A stretch of 20,947 nucleotides of DNA from JANXYY01 sp035530875 (GTDB lineage: Bacteria; Actinomycetota; Actinomycetes; Nanopelagicales; Nanopelagicaceae), in contig DATKUB010000039.1 in assembly GCA_035530875.1 (NCBI GenBank), forward strand, positions 1 through 20,947, written 5' to 3'. Every line of letters starts with the position of its first letter. Positions within the stretch are counted from its first letter, which is position 1. The translations under genes and the position numbers were made by a program. This document shows positions 1-5,931 of this stretch, in pieces. Under the pieces are notes generated by a model, which saw only the letters and a program-made list of their open reading frames with translations, was not told the DNA's origin and made no database searches.

Positions 1-1
1 A

Positions 2-97
2 ACCGGTGAACTACTCCGAGAACTCATCCTGGACCCAACCCGCAACTACCAACCCCAGAAAACACAGAACCCCCTCCCGAAGGAGGAGGAAATCTGA
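2..97 (+). CDS. Transposase C-terminus, IS481 family (5' truncated by window)
   Basis: Frame 2 reads without a stop from the window edge to TGA at 95-97 and gives 31 residues beginning TGELLRELILDPTRNYQ. This matches the conserved C-terminal tail of actinobacterial IS481 (DDE integrase-core) transposases, which ends just after the catalytic domain. The catalytic DDE residues lie upstream of the window. The gene points towards the tRNA-Gly gene, which is on the opposite strand, so the two converge. The family call rests on a short tail and is recognised by memory of the motif, so it is likely but not certain. Confidence 0.65.
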   Translation, partial: TGELLRELILDPTRNYQPQKTQNPLPKEEEI

Positions 98-100
98 ACC

Positions 101-141
101 ATGTCTGGAGACACCCATGAACGATGTCTGGAGACAGGACA
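101..141. repeat. Terminal direct repeat and inverted-repeat end of the IS
   Basis: The 13-mer ATGTCTGGAGACA occurs at 101-113 and again at 124-136, a period of 23 bp. Each copy contains the self-complementary core GTCT-GG-AGAC. The outer copy lies in the presumed terminal inverted repeat (121-141). Doubled sites at transposon ends are often transposase-binding sites, and that role is inferred here. Confidence 0.6.
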
Positions 142-143
142 GA

Positions 144-217
144 TGGAGCGGACGACGGGAATCGAACCCGCGCTGTCAGCTTGGGAAGCTGACGTGATGC
201 CATTTCACTACGTCCGC
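144..217 (-). tRNA. tRNA-Gly (anticodon CCC), CCA encoded
   Basis: The minus strand folds as a full cloverleaf. The acceptor stem is GCGGACG/CGTCCGC (7 perfect pairs). The D stem is GTGA/TCAC. The anticodon stem TCAGC/GCTGA encloses the loop TTCCCAA, giving anticodon CCC for glycine codon GGG. The T arm is GCGGG-TTCGATT-CCCGT. The discriminator base is T, as expected for tRNA-Gly, and CCA is encoded at 146-144. The gene is 74 nt with CCA. It converges on the IS, whose predicted end at 141 is 2 bp beyond the CCA, so any native 3' trailer or terminator has probably been replaced or displaced. Other Gly isoacceptors must be elsewhere. Confidence 0.95.
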
Positions 218-236
218 GAACTCGACGAGTCGCAAG

Positions 237-265
237 TTCTCAGCATACCCAACCGGCGGTAGGGT
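237..265 (+). promoter_or_regulatory. Predicted leaderless promoter of dcd
   Basis: TAGGGT (260-265) fits the actinobacterial -10 pattern TAnnnT and ends 6 nt before the dcd GTG. Transcription would therefore begin at or next to the start codon. TTCTCA (237-242) is a partial -35 match at 17 bp spacing. No good Shine-Dalgarno is present at a usual distance, which supports a leaderless mRNA. Confidence 0.5.
242..247 (-). promoter_or_regulatory. Possible -10 box for tRNA-Gly
   Basis: The minus strand reads TATGCT (TAnnnT type) about 25 nt upstream of the mature tRNA 5' end, which would leave a leader of roughly 18 nt. No convincing -35 is seen at 16-18 bp. Low confidence. Confidence 0.3.
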
Positions 266-271
266 CACGCT

Positions 272-847
272 GTGCTGCTAAGTGACCGCGATATCCGTAC
301 TGAAATCCAATCGGGGCGAGTTGGCCTGGACCCTTTTGAAGAGGGGATGATCCAGCCTTCAAGTGTCGATGTTCGCCTGGACCGGTTCTTTCGGGTTTTC
401 GAGAACCACCGGTATTCATTTATTGATCCAGCGGTCGAACAGTCGGATCTAACCCGGGAGATCACCCCCGAGGAGGATGAACCTTTCGTTCTCCATCCCG
501 GCGAGTTTGTTCTTGCCAGCACCTACGAAGTCATCACTCTCCCCGATGACATTGCCGGACGCCTAGAGGGCAAATCATCTCTGGGTCGTCTTGGCCTCTT
601 AACGCACTCGACCGCGGGCTTTATTGATCCAGGGTTCTCTGGTCACATCACACTAGAGCTTTCCAATGTCGCAAACCTGCCCGTGAAACTGCACCCGGGA
701 ATGAAGATCGGTCAGCTCTGCCTATTCAGACTCTCGTCCCCAGCCGAGCACCCATACGGCTCAGAGAAGTATGGATCTCGCTATCAGGGTCAGCGCGGCC
801 CGACACCGAGCCGCAGTTGGCTCAACTTCTACCGCACCAAGGTATGA
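272..847 (+). CDS. dcd: dCTP deaminase, probably bifunctional (deaminase and dUTPase)
   Basis: The 191-residue product converts dCTP to dUTP. In the mycobacterial-type enzyme it also hydrolyses dUTP to dUMP and pyrophosphate, feeding thymidylate synthesis. The core at residues 98-135 carries GKSSLGRLG, HSTAGFIDPG and the catalytic-glutamate segment HITLELSN. S102, R106, H112, A115 and E129 fall at the same positions as in Mycobacterium tuberculosis Dcd, a characterised bifunctional enzyme. The C-terminal GQRGPTPSR tail also matches and closes over the active site. Length is normal for the family. The GTG start gives the conserved MLLSDRDIR N-terminus. The following phosphoribosyltransferase starts 1 nt after this stop, so the two are probably co-translated. 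Bifunctionality is inferred from similarity. Confidence 0.95.
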   Translation: MLLSDRDIRTEIQSGRVGLDPFEEGMIQPSSVDVRLDRFFRVFENHRYSFIDPAVEQSDLTREITPEEDEPFVLHPGEFVLASTYEVITLPDDIAGRLEGKSSLGRLGLLTHSTAGFIDPGFSGHITLELSNVANLPVKLHPGMKIGQLCLFRLSSPAEHPYGSEKYGSRYQGQRGPTPSRSWLNFYRTKV

Positions 848-848
848 A

Positions 849-1346
849 ATGAGTTCTTCGCAAGAGCGTGAGCAACTTTCGTACGAACAATTCGGAATTG
901 CGATTCGAGAGTTAGCAACGACGATTGCCGATTCTGGATATAACCCAACAATCATTCTGTCCATCGCCCGCGGCGGTTTACTTGTAGGCGGCGCGCTTGG
1001 GTATGCACTTGGTGTAAAGAACGCATTTACGATGAGCGTTGAATTTTACTTGGGAGTCGATGAGCGACTTCCGATGCCGGTTGTCTTGCCGCCTGTACCT
1101 AAGCAAGTTGATCTTGCTGGCGCTCGAGTACTCGTCGCAGATGATGTCGCCGATACCGGGGCAACTCTCGCCTTGGTTAAGGCGTTCTGCGAAGGATATG
1201 TTGCCGAAGTTCGATCAGCAGTTCTTTATGAAAAGCCAGACAGCGTTGAAAAGCCGGAATATTCATGGTGCAAAACCGATAAGTGGATTGAGTTTCCTTG
1301 GTCGTCTCAACCGCCCGTCATAGAAGGTGGTGTGCGCGACGCCTAA
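849..1346 (+). CDS. Phosphoribosyltransferase, purine (xanthine/hypoxanthine) type
   Basis: This 165-residue cytosolic protein has a type I PRTase fold. An N-terminal segment ILSIARGGLLVGG at about residues 36-48 resembles the pyrophosphate loop. The PRPP-binding loop VLVADDVADTGATL lies at about 94-107. The C-terminal KWIEFPW near 145-151 is typical of Gpt/Xpt-like purine salvage enzymes (COG2236-like). The ATG at 849 follows the dcd stop by 1 nt (TGAAATGA). An upstream in-frame extension into dcd is open but encodes nothing family-like, so this start is preferred. The likely reaction is purine base plus PRPP to nucleotide, but the base specificity cannot be read from the sequence. It converges on the kinase gene, and the two stop codons overlap. 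Confidence 0.8.
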   Translation: MSSSQEREQLSYEQFGIAIRELATTIADSGYNPTIILSIARGGLLVGGALGYALGVKNAFTMSVEFYLGVDERLPMPVVLPPVPKQVDLAGARVLVADDVADTGATLALVKAFCEGYVAEVRSAVLYEKPDSVEKPEYSWCKTDKWIEFPWSSQPPVIEGGVRDA

Positions 1347-2806
1347 ACATCTTCGACCAGACGTGGGAGCCGAATTGTAAAGATCGCGCCAATTTCCTTC
1401 TCTGAATCAACGGACACACTTCCGCCATGCGCCGTTACAACCGCATCAACAATTGACAGACCTAGTCCACTGCCTTCTTCTCGGGCAATGCTGCGCTGGC
1501 GAGAGGGATCGGCTCGATAGAAGCGCTCAAAAATGCGCTCGCTCTGCTCTGGGGTCAGACCCGGGCCTTCGTCGGCGACAGTGATTATGACTTCGTTGGT
1601 TTCCAGATCTACTCGAACATGGATCGGTGTACCGGAAGGCGTATGAGTGCGCGCGTTTACCAGAAGATTTGAGACAGCCTGGTGCAATCTACCGATGTCT
1701 CCCTGTACAAAAATGTCTTCCACCGGCATGGCCAGATCAATTGAGTGGTCGGGAGATGAAACGCGTGCAGCTTCGACTACTTCGTCAACTAATGTAGAAA
1801 TATCAACCGGGTCTTGAGCCAGCGGTCGTTGTTGATCCAACCTGGCAAGCAGCAGAAGATCGTCTACCAATGTGCTCATTCGCACAGATTCCTTTTCGAT
1901 TCGCCGAAGAACCGTTGTAGTCGCCTCTTCTCCGACGATGGCACCCTGTCGGTGTAGTTCGGCAAAACCGCGAATTGCAGTCAGCGGTGTGCGAAGTTCA
2001 TGGCTGGCGTCCGCAGCAAACCGACGAAGCCGATCTTCGCTGTCTTTGCGGGCGTTGAATGAAGCTTCGATTCGCTCAAGCATCGCGTTGAGCGCACCGT
2101 TGAGACGACCCACCTCAGTTTTTTGGTCTTCCTTGGCTAGTCGGGCGGAATAATCTCCGCTAGCAATTGCGGCAGCTGTCTTTTCAACGTCATCAAGCGG
2201 TCGAAGACCAATGCTCACGGCCTTTCGAGCAATGAGAGCCAAGAGCAGCAAAACAAGAAGCCCTAGCGCAAGTAGCAAAATATCCAGATTTGCCAGTGTC
2301 TTGTGCAGGTCTGCTAGCGAAATAGCAACGATCGCCGTGCCTTCGTTGTTGAGAATGACTCGAGAAATGATTCGGTAATCGCCCGACATTCCACTGCTGA
2401 TGGTCCAAGGTCGATTCTGGTGAGTGGCGGCCTGTGCGACGGTGATTCCGCTTAAAGCGGCTTTCAGGTCGCTGTTGTCAACGCTTCCGCCATATTGTCG
2501 GACGACACTTCCGGTTGGATCTAGAAGAGTCAGTGTGATGGCATTTGGCACTCGTCGTGATGATGTATCGCCCGATGTTGAAACCGAGTCGTTGATCTGA
2601 TCGGTCAGGTGCATCTGATCGAGCCGTAAAGTGGGGCCGCCGGCGACCGCTTTCAATTCAGCATCCAGGCGGCTCGTCAAATTATTCCGAAGGAAAAGAG
2701 TTGCGGTTAATCCGGTCAAGAGGAGGCCAACCGCTGTCAAACTAACTACAGCGATTACCAGGCGTCCTCGAAGCGAAAAATCGTGCTGCGACCTTAGATT
2801 TCTCAT
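1343..2806 (-). CDS. Membrane sensor histidine kinase
   Basis: This 487-residue kinase has two membrane segments (about 16-39 and 173-196) enclosing an extracytoplasmic sensor of about 130 residues with no family I recognise. A HAMP linker follows at about 197-250, then a HisKA dimerisation helix with phospho-acceptor H269 in ASHELRTPL. The ATPase domain shows the N box (N380, N384), the G1 box DEGPGL at 412-417, the F box around 425-430 and the G2 box GSGLGL at 445-450. All catalytic boxes are intact. Its start overlaps the regulator's stop by 4 nt (ATGA), so the two are translationally coupled. The layout resembles mycobacterial TrcS/TcrY/MprB-type kinases, but the signal is unknown and no named orthologue is claimed. 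Confidence 0.93.
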   Translation of the reverse strand: MRNLRSQHDFSLRGRLVIAVVSLTAVGLLLTGLTATLFLRNNLTSRLDAELKAVAGGPTLRLDQMHLTDQINDSVSTSGDTSSRRVPNAITLTLLDPTGSVVRQYGGSVDNSDLKAALSGITVAQAATHQNRPWTISSGMSGDYRIISRVILNNEGTAIVAISLADLHKTLANLDILLLALGLLVLLLLALIARKAVSIGLRPLDDVEKTAAAIASGDYSARLAKEDQKTEVGRLNGALNAMLERIEASFNARKDSEDRLRRFAADASHELRTPLTAIRGFAELHRQGAIVGEEATTTVLRRIEKESVRMSTLVDDLLLLARLDQQRPLAQDPVDISTLVDEVVEAARVSSPDHSIDLAMPVEDIFVQGDIGRLHQAVSNLLVNARTHTPSGTPIHVRVDLETNEVIITVADEGPGLTPEQSERIFERFYRADPSRQRSIAREEGSGLGLSIVDAVVTAHGGSVSVDSEKEIGAIFTIRLPRLVEDV

Positions 2807-3531
2807 GCAGCCTTCGGTGGTAAGCGGAGCCGATAACCGACGCCGCGCACAGTGTGGATTAGGGCCGGTTCGTAGATGTCAATCTTTTTGCGAAGGTATG
2901 AAATATAGGTCTCAACGATGCCTGCGTCGCCGCGAAAATCGTATTGCCAGACATGATCCAGAATCTGACTCTTGCTTACCACTCTTCCTGCGTTAATAAG
3001 AAGATATCGGAGCAAGGTAAATTCAGTTGGGGAAAGTTCGATCAAATTGCCGGCCCGGTGCACCTCATGTGTAGCCTCATTAAGGCTTAAGTCAGCGAAT
3101 GAAATTATTTCATCATCCACGTCTGCGGCTATAACGCCTGTGCGACGTAGCAGAGCTCGCACTCGAGCTACTAACTCTTCGAGGCTGAAGGGTTTTGTCA
3201 CATAGTCATCTCCCCCGACGGTAAGACCGGCGACCTTGTCTTCAGTCGTGTCGCGAGCAGTCAGGAAGAGCACTCCAACGTCTAGTCCGTTACTTCGAAG
3301 TCTCCGGCAGACCTCGAAACCGTCGAGATCTGGGAGCATGACATCAAGAAGAAGTGCATGTGGATTAAATTCCTCTGCGGCTGTAAGGGCTTCAAAACCG
3401 GTAGCGGCCGTTCGGACTTCAAAGCCTACGAAGCGCAGGCTGGTTGCGATCAACTCGGTAATGCTCGGCTCATCGTCGACTACCAAGATGCGATGTTTCG
3501 TGGATATGGGGGCGGGGGTTGGGGTGCTCAC
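2803..3531 (-). CDS. OmpR/PhoB-family response regulator
   Basis: The 242-residue protein has a receiver domain (about 13-125) with acidic pocket D19/D20, phospho-acceptor D63 in LLDVMLPDLDG, T91 and K113 (VTKPF). A winged-helix DNA-binding domain follows (about 145-238), with SPTEFTLLRYL and the wing motif HTVRGVGYRLR. It is phosphorylated by the kinase encoded immediately downstream and would act as a transcription factor. The start is GTG. The first 11 residues (STPTPAPISTK) are a flexible lead. No recognition repeat is obvious upstream to show autoregulation, and no target gene can be inferred. Confidence 0.94.
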   Translation of the reverse strand: MSTPTPAPISTKHRILVVDDEPSITELIATSLRFVGFEVRTAATGFEALTAAEEFNPHALLLDVMLPDLDGFEVCRRLRSNGLDVGVLFLTARDTTEDKVAGLTVGGDDYVTKPFSLEELVARVRALLRRTGVIAADVDDEIISFADLSLNEATHEVHRAGNLIELSPTEFTLLRYLLINAGRVVSKSQILDHVWQYDFRGDAGIVETYISYLRKKIDIYEPALIHTVRGVGYRLRLPPKAA

Positions 3532-3537
3532 TTTTAG

Positions 3538-3543
3538 ATCATG
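3538..3543 (-). promoter_or_regulatory. Weak candidate -10 for the two-component operon
   Basis: In the 69-bp gap between the regulator and the Fe-S reductase (3532-3600), the minus strand has CATGAT ending 6 nt before the GTG start. This is the same offset as the TAnnnT boxes of other genes here, but it lacks the first T. No clear -35 or Shine-Dalgarno and no terminator hairpin is seen in the gap. Confidence 0.25.
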
Positions 3544-3600
3544 ACGCCTGGGTCTGGGAGTTTCCTGAGAGTGGCCTGTTATCCTGCTCTGTTTTCTCGA

Positions 3601-5697
3601 TTAGCCGAGTGATTTGAGCAGCACCTGGGCAACATCCAGTACTTCGATCTCATCGCTGCGGCCAGCAGCTCCGTCGGAAACCATGACCCGGCAGAATGGA
3701 CAGGCAACTGCTACCCCTTGTGCTTTGGTCGCGATGGCTTCGTCTACTCGAGCCATGTTGATCCGTTCGCCGAGCTTCTCTTCCATCCACATTCTCGCCC
3801 CACCGGCACCACAACAGAAAGAGCGCTCCGAGTTACGTGGCATTTCAACAAGCTCGGCGCCGCTTGCTTCGAGTAGTTCCCGAGGTGGCGTGTACACCTG
3901 GTTATGTCGACCGAGGTAGCAAGGATCGTGATAGGTAATGGTCTGATTGATCGGCGCTACTGGTACTAGGTGCTTATCTCTGACCAAGCGGTTGAGGAGT
4001 TGGGTGTGATGGACCAACTCAAGCGAGATTCCTAACTGCTTGTAATCGCGTCCAAGAGTTGTAAAGCAGTGCGGGCAAGTAACGATGACTTTCTTCGACG
4101 CCCGGTTTTCAAATACGGCATTTAAAGTCTCCACGTTCTCAGCCGCCAGCATTTGAAAAAGGAATTCATTACCAGAACGACGAGCTGCATCTCCTGTGCA
4201 TGTCTCCCCATCCCCTAACACACCGAATTTCACACCAGCGCGATTCAAAAGTTCGGCCACCGCTTTGGTGGTCTTTTTTGCACGGTCCTCGTATGCGCCA
4301 GCGCAACCAACCCAGAATAAGTATTCGACATCAGCTGGGATCTCGCCAGAGATGACCGTAATCGGAAAATCGCATTCCTTGATCCAGTCATTTCGGGAAG
4401 CTGAATTCATTCCCCATGGGTTTCCCTTAGTTTCTAAGTTACGGAAGACGCTGCCAAGTTCGGTTGGAAAATCGGATTCGACTAAAACTTGGTGGCGCCG
4501 CATGTTCACGATGTGGTCGATATGCTCGATATCTACTGGGCATTGCTGAACGCAGGCACCACAACTTGTGCAGGACCAGAGGATGTCGGGAGTTATGACG
4601 CCACCTTCGCCCACTAGTTGGCGCTCGGCTTCTACCTTTACGTTGTCTGGAAGACCAGTTCGCGCTTCGTCTGAAACTGCAAGCAAATAAGGCGCTTTTG
4701 CGTAAGCATGATCGCGCAATGCCGTGATCAGCAATTTGGGCGAGAGTGGCTTATCCGTGTTCCAGGCCGGACATTGAGATTGGCATCGCCCGCACTCGGT
4801 GCAGGTGGTTAAGTCGAGAAGACCCTTCCAAGTCATGTCCTCAATTTTTCCAATGCCGAAAAGATCATCGTCGGCCGGATCTTCAAAATTGATCGGCTTC
4901 CCCTTGGTGAGAATCGGCGGCAATTCACCTAGCGAGAGCGCGCCATTCGCATTGCGCTTGAAGTAAATGTTGAAAAAGGCCAGAAAACGGTGCCAAGCGA
5001 CACCCATGGTGAGGTTCGTCGCGATCATGATGAACCAGAGCATCGAAGCGACGATCTTGATCGTGGCGAGTGTGCGCATCCAGGTATCAATGGTCGCTAC
5101 CGGCAGGCTCCTAAATGCGTTGATTAGTGGGAAAGTGAGCGGGTAGTGCCAGGTCCACTCGATAGGACCGTCGGCAGCTCCTTCAAGTCCGCGCAACATG
5201 AGAACGCAAATCACAATCACTACGATCGTTGCTTCTACGTAATATGCCTGCCACATAGACGAGCCATAAAACCGTGACTTGCGCGGCGGCTTCTGGAACC
5301 GTGAAATTTGTCGGATCACTATAAGGACCAGAATTGCGATGCCGGTACTCCAGGTGATCAATTCCAAGAACAACTCATAAGGAATGAAATTGCCAATCCA
5401 GGGCACCGTGAAGGCTGGAGAATTTACCTGGCCGTAGGCGGTTATGAGAGTGAGAAAGAGTGAGAAAAAACCTACAAAAACGAACCAGTGCACAAAGCCA
5501 ATTAACCGCCACTGTCGCATCCGGGTGTGTCCGAGAACTTCCCTGATCAGGGTGCGAAATCGCTGGGCCGGTGAATTTGTGCGGAATGGGTCTGGTTGAC
5601 CCAGTCTGATGGTGGCCAGCATCCGCCGTATTCCAACTACGAGGATGATCAGAGCGACTGCGGTAATGCCATACGAGATGGTGGTTGCGACGAGCAT
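3601..5697 (-). CDS. Membrane-anchored Fe-S oxidoreductase (heterodisulfide-reductase-like, CCG domains)
   Basis: This 698-residue protein resembles the actinobacterial 'iron-sulfur-binding reductase' group (M. tuberculosis Rv0338c). The N-terminal half has about five membrane helices (near 5-27, 66-90, 104-131, 152-171, 212-235), reminiscent of NarI/HdrE-type cytochrome b subunits. Two ferredoxin-type 4Fe-4S motifs follow: C299-C302-C305-C309 and C376-C379-C382-C386. Two CCG-type domains come next, with C465/C500/C541/C544 and C593/C628-C629/C666/C669, as in HdrB and GlpC-like subunits. It probably moves electrons between a membrane carrier and a cytosolic partner. Donor and acceptor are unknown, and no partner subunit is encoded nearby. 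All expected cysteines are present. Confidence 0.88.
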   Translation of the reverse strand: MLVATTISYGITAVALIILVVGIRRMLATIRLGQPDPFRTNSPAQRFRTLIREVLGHTRMRQWRLIGFVHWFVFVGFFSLFLTLITAYGQVNSPAFTVPWIGNFIPYELFLELITWSTGIAILVLIVIRQISRFQKPPRKSRFYGSSMWQAYYVEATIVVIVICVLMLRGLEGAADGPIEWTWHYPLTFPLINAFRSLPVATIDTWMRTLATIKIVASMLWFIMIATNLTMGVAWHRFLAFFNIYFKRNANGALSLGELPPILTKGKPINFEDPADDDLFGIGKIEDMTWKGLLDLTTCTECGRCQSQCPAWNTDKPLSPKLLITALRDHAYAKAPYLLAVSDEARTGLPDNVKVEAERQLVGEGGVITPDILWSCTSCGACVQQCPVDIEHIDHIVNMRRHQVLVESDFPTELGSVFRNLETKGNPWGMNSASRNDWIKECDFPITVISGEIPADVEYLFWVGCAGAYEDRAKKTTKAVAELLNRAGVKFGVLGDGETCTGDAARRSGNEFLFQMLAAENVETLNAVFENRASKKVIVTCPHCFTTLGRDYKQLGISLELVHHTQLLNRLVRDKHLVPVAPINQTITYHDPCYLGRHNQVYTPPRELLEASGAELVEMPRNSERSFCCGAGGARMWMEEKLGERINMARVDEAIATKAQGVAVACPFCRVMVSDGAAGRSDEIEVLDVAQVLLKSLG

Positions 5698-5703
5698 GGT
5701 CTA

Positions 5704-5709
5704 AGGCTA
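5704..5709 (-). promoter_or_regulatory. Predicted leaderless -10 of the Fe-S reductase gene
   Basis: On the minus strand TAGCCT is followed by 6 nt and then the ATG, the same spacing as at dcd, mntA, pyrE and dedA. No convincing -35 is found at 16-18 bp upstream, and no Shine-Dalgarno is present. Confidence 0.4.
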
Positions 5710-5829
5710 ACGATCTGAGTCATTTATTGGCCCATAGTGGGTCTAACGCTGCTTTATGGAGATTTTCAACTGGCCCGGGATCTCTCCGGAATAGTCCGAG
5801 TGGGGCCGACGTTCCACTTAATGTTGAGA

Positions 5830-5850
5830 GTTGAGTCACAATGGCTCAAT
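5830..5850. promoter_or_regulatory. HAIR operator 1 (HspR-binding inverted repeat)
   Basis: GTTGAGT-N7-GCTCAAT matches the HspR-associated inverted repeat CTTGAGT-N7-ACTCAAG in 6/7 and 5/7 arm positions with exact N7 spacing. It lies about 80 bp upstream of dnaK, whose operon ends with hspR. An additional half-site GTTGAGA sits just upstream at 5823-5829. Confidence 0.8.
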
Positions 5851-5852
5851 CT

Positions 5853-5873
5853 TTTGACAGACCAGAACTCAAT
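5853..5873. promoter_or_regulatory. HAIR operator 2 (degenerate), overlapping the dnaK -35
   Basis: TTTGACA-N7-ACTCAAT has a strong right arm (6/7) and a weaker left arm (4/7). It is 2 bp downstream of operator 1, so the two sites are 23 bp apart, centre to centre, on almost the same helix face. The left arm contains the consensus -35 TTGACA, so HspR binding here would directly block RNA polymerase. Confidence 0.6.
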
Positions 5874-5883
5874 AAAGCAGAAT
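5854..5883 (+). promoter_or_regulatory. Predicted dnaK operon promoter
   Basis: A perfect -35 TTGACA (5854-5859) is followed after 18 bp by CAGAAT (5878-5883), a 4/6 match to the -10. The start would fall near 5890, giving a leader of about 40 nt containing the Shine-Dalgarno GAGAGG (5918-5923). TATAAG at 5889-5894 is an alternative -10 without a good -35. The rest of the 234-bp gap (5698-5829) holds only the divergent Fe-S reductase promoter. I see no CIRCE repeat. Confidence 0.5.
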
Positions 5884-5931
5884 TGCCATATAAGCGGTGG
5901 TTACCCACCCCAGAATCGAGAGGCACACCCC

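Larger units (their letters stand above)
1..141 (+). mobile_element. Right end of an IS481-family insertion sequence (partial)
   Basis: The window opens inside an insertion sequence. What is visible is the last 31 codons of a transposase, a short tail, and a probable terminal inverted repeat reading TGTCCTGTCTCCAGACATCGT on the minus strand, inward from position 141. IS481 elements typically have termini beginning TGT, and their transposases have an integrase core with a GELLRELTLDPT-like tail. The left end lies outside the window, so target duplication and intactness cannot be judged. The boundary at 141 is inferred from the TGT rule and the repeat structure. Confidence 0.7.

Noticed and set aside
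6..197. 63-residue open frame spanning the IS end and tRNA
   Set aside because: It overlaps the transposase tail in another frame and runs through a well-formed tRNA gene on the other strand; no family features.
5737..5931. In-frame N-terminal extension of DnaK
   Set aside because: It would cover the HAIR sites and promoter, encodes no Hsp70-like sequence, and the ATG at 5932 has a Shine-Dalgarno and the conserved start.
5698..5931. CIRCE (HrcA) element upstream of dnaK
   Set aside because: No TTAGCACTC-N9-GAGTGCTAA-like repeat found; the repeats present fit HAIR instead.
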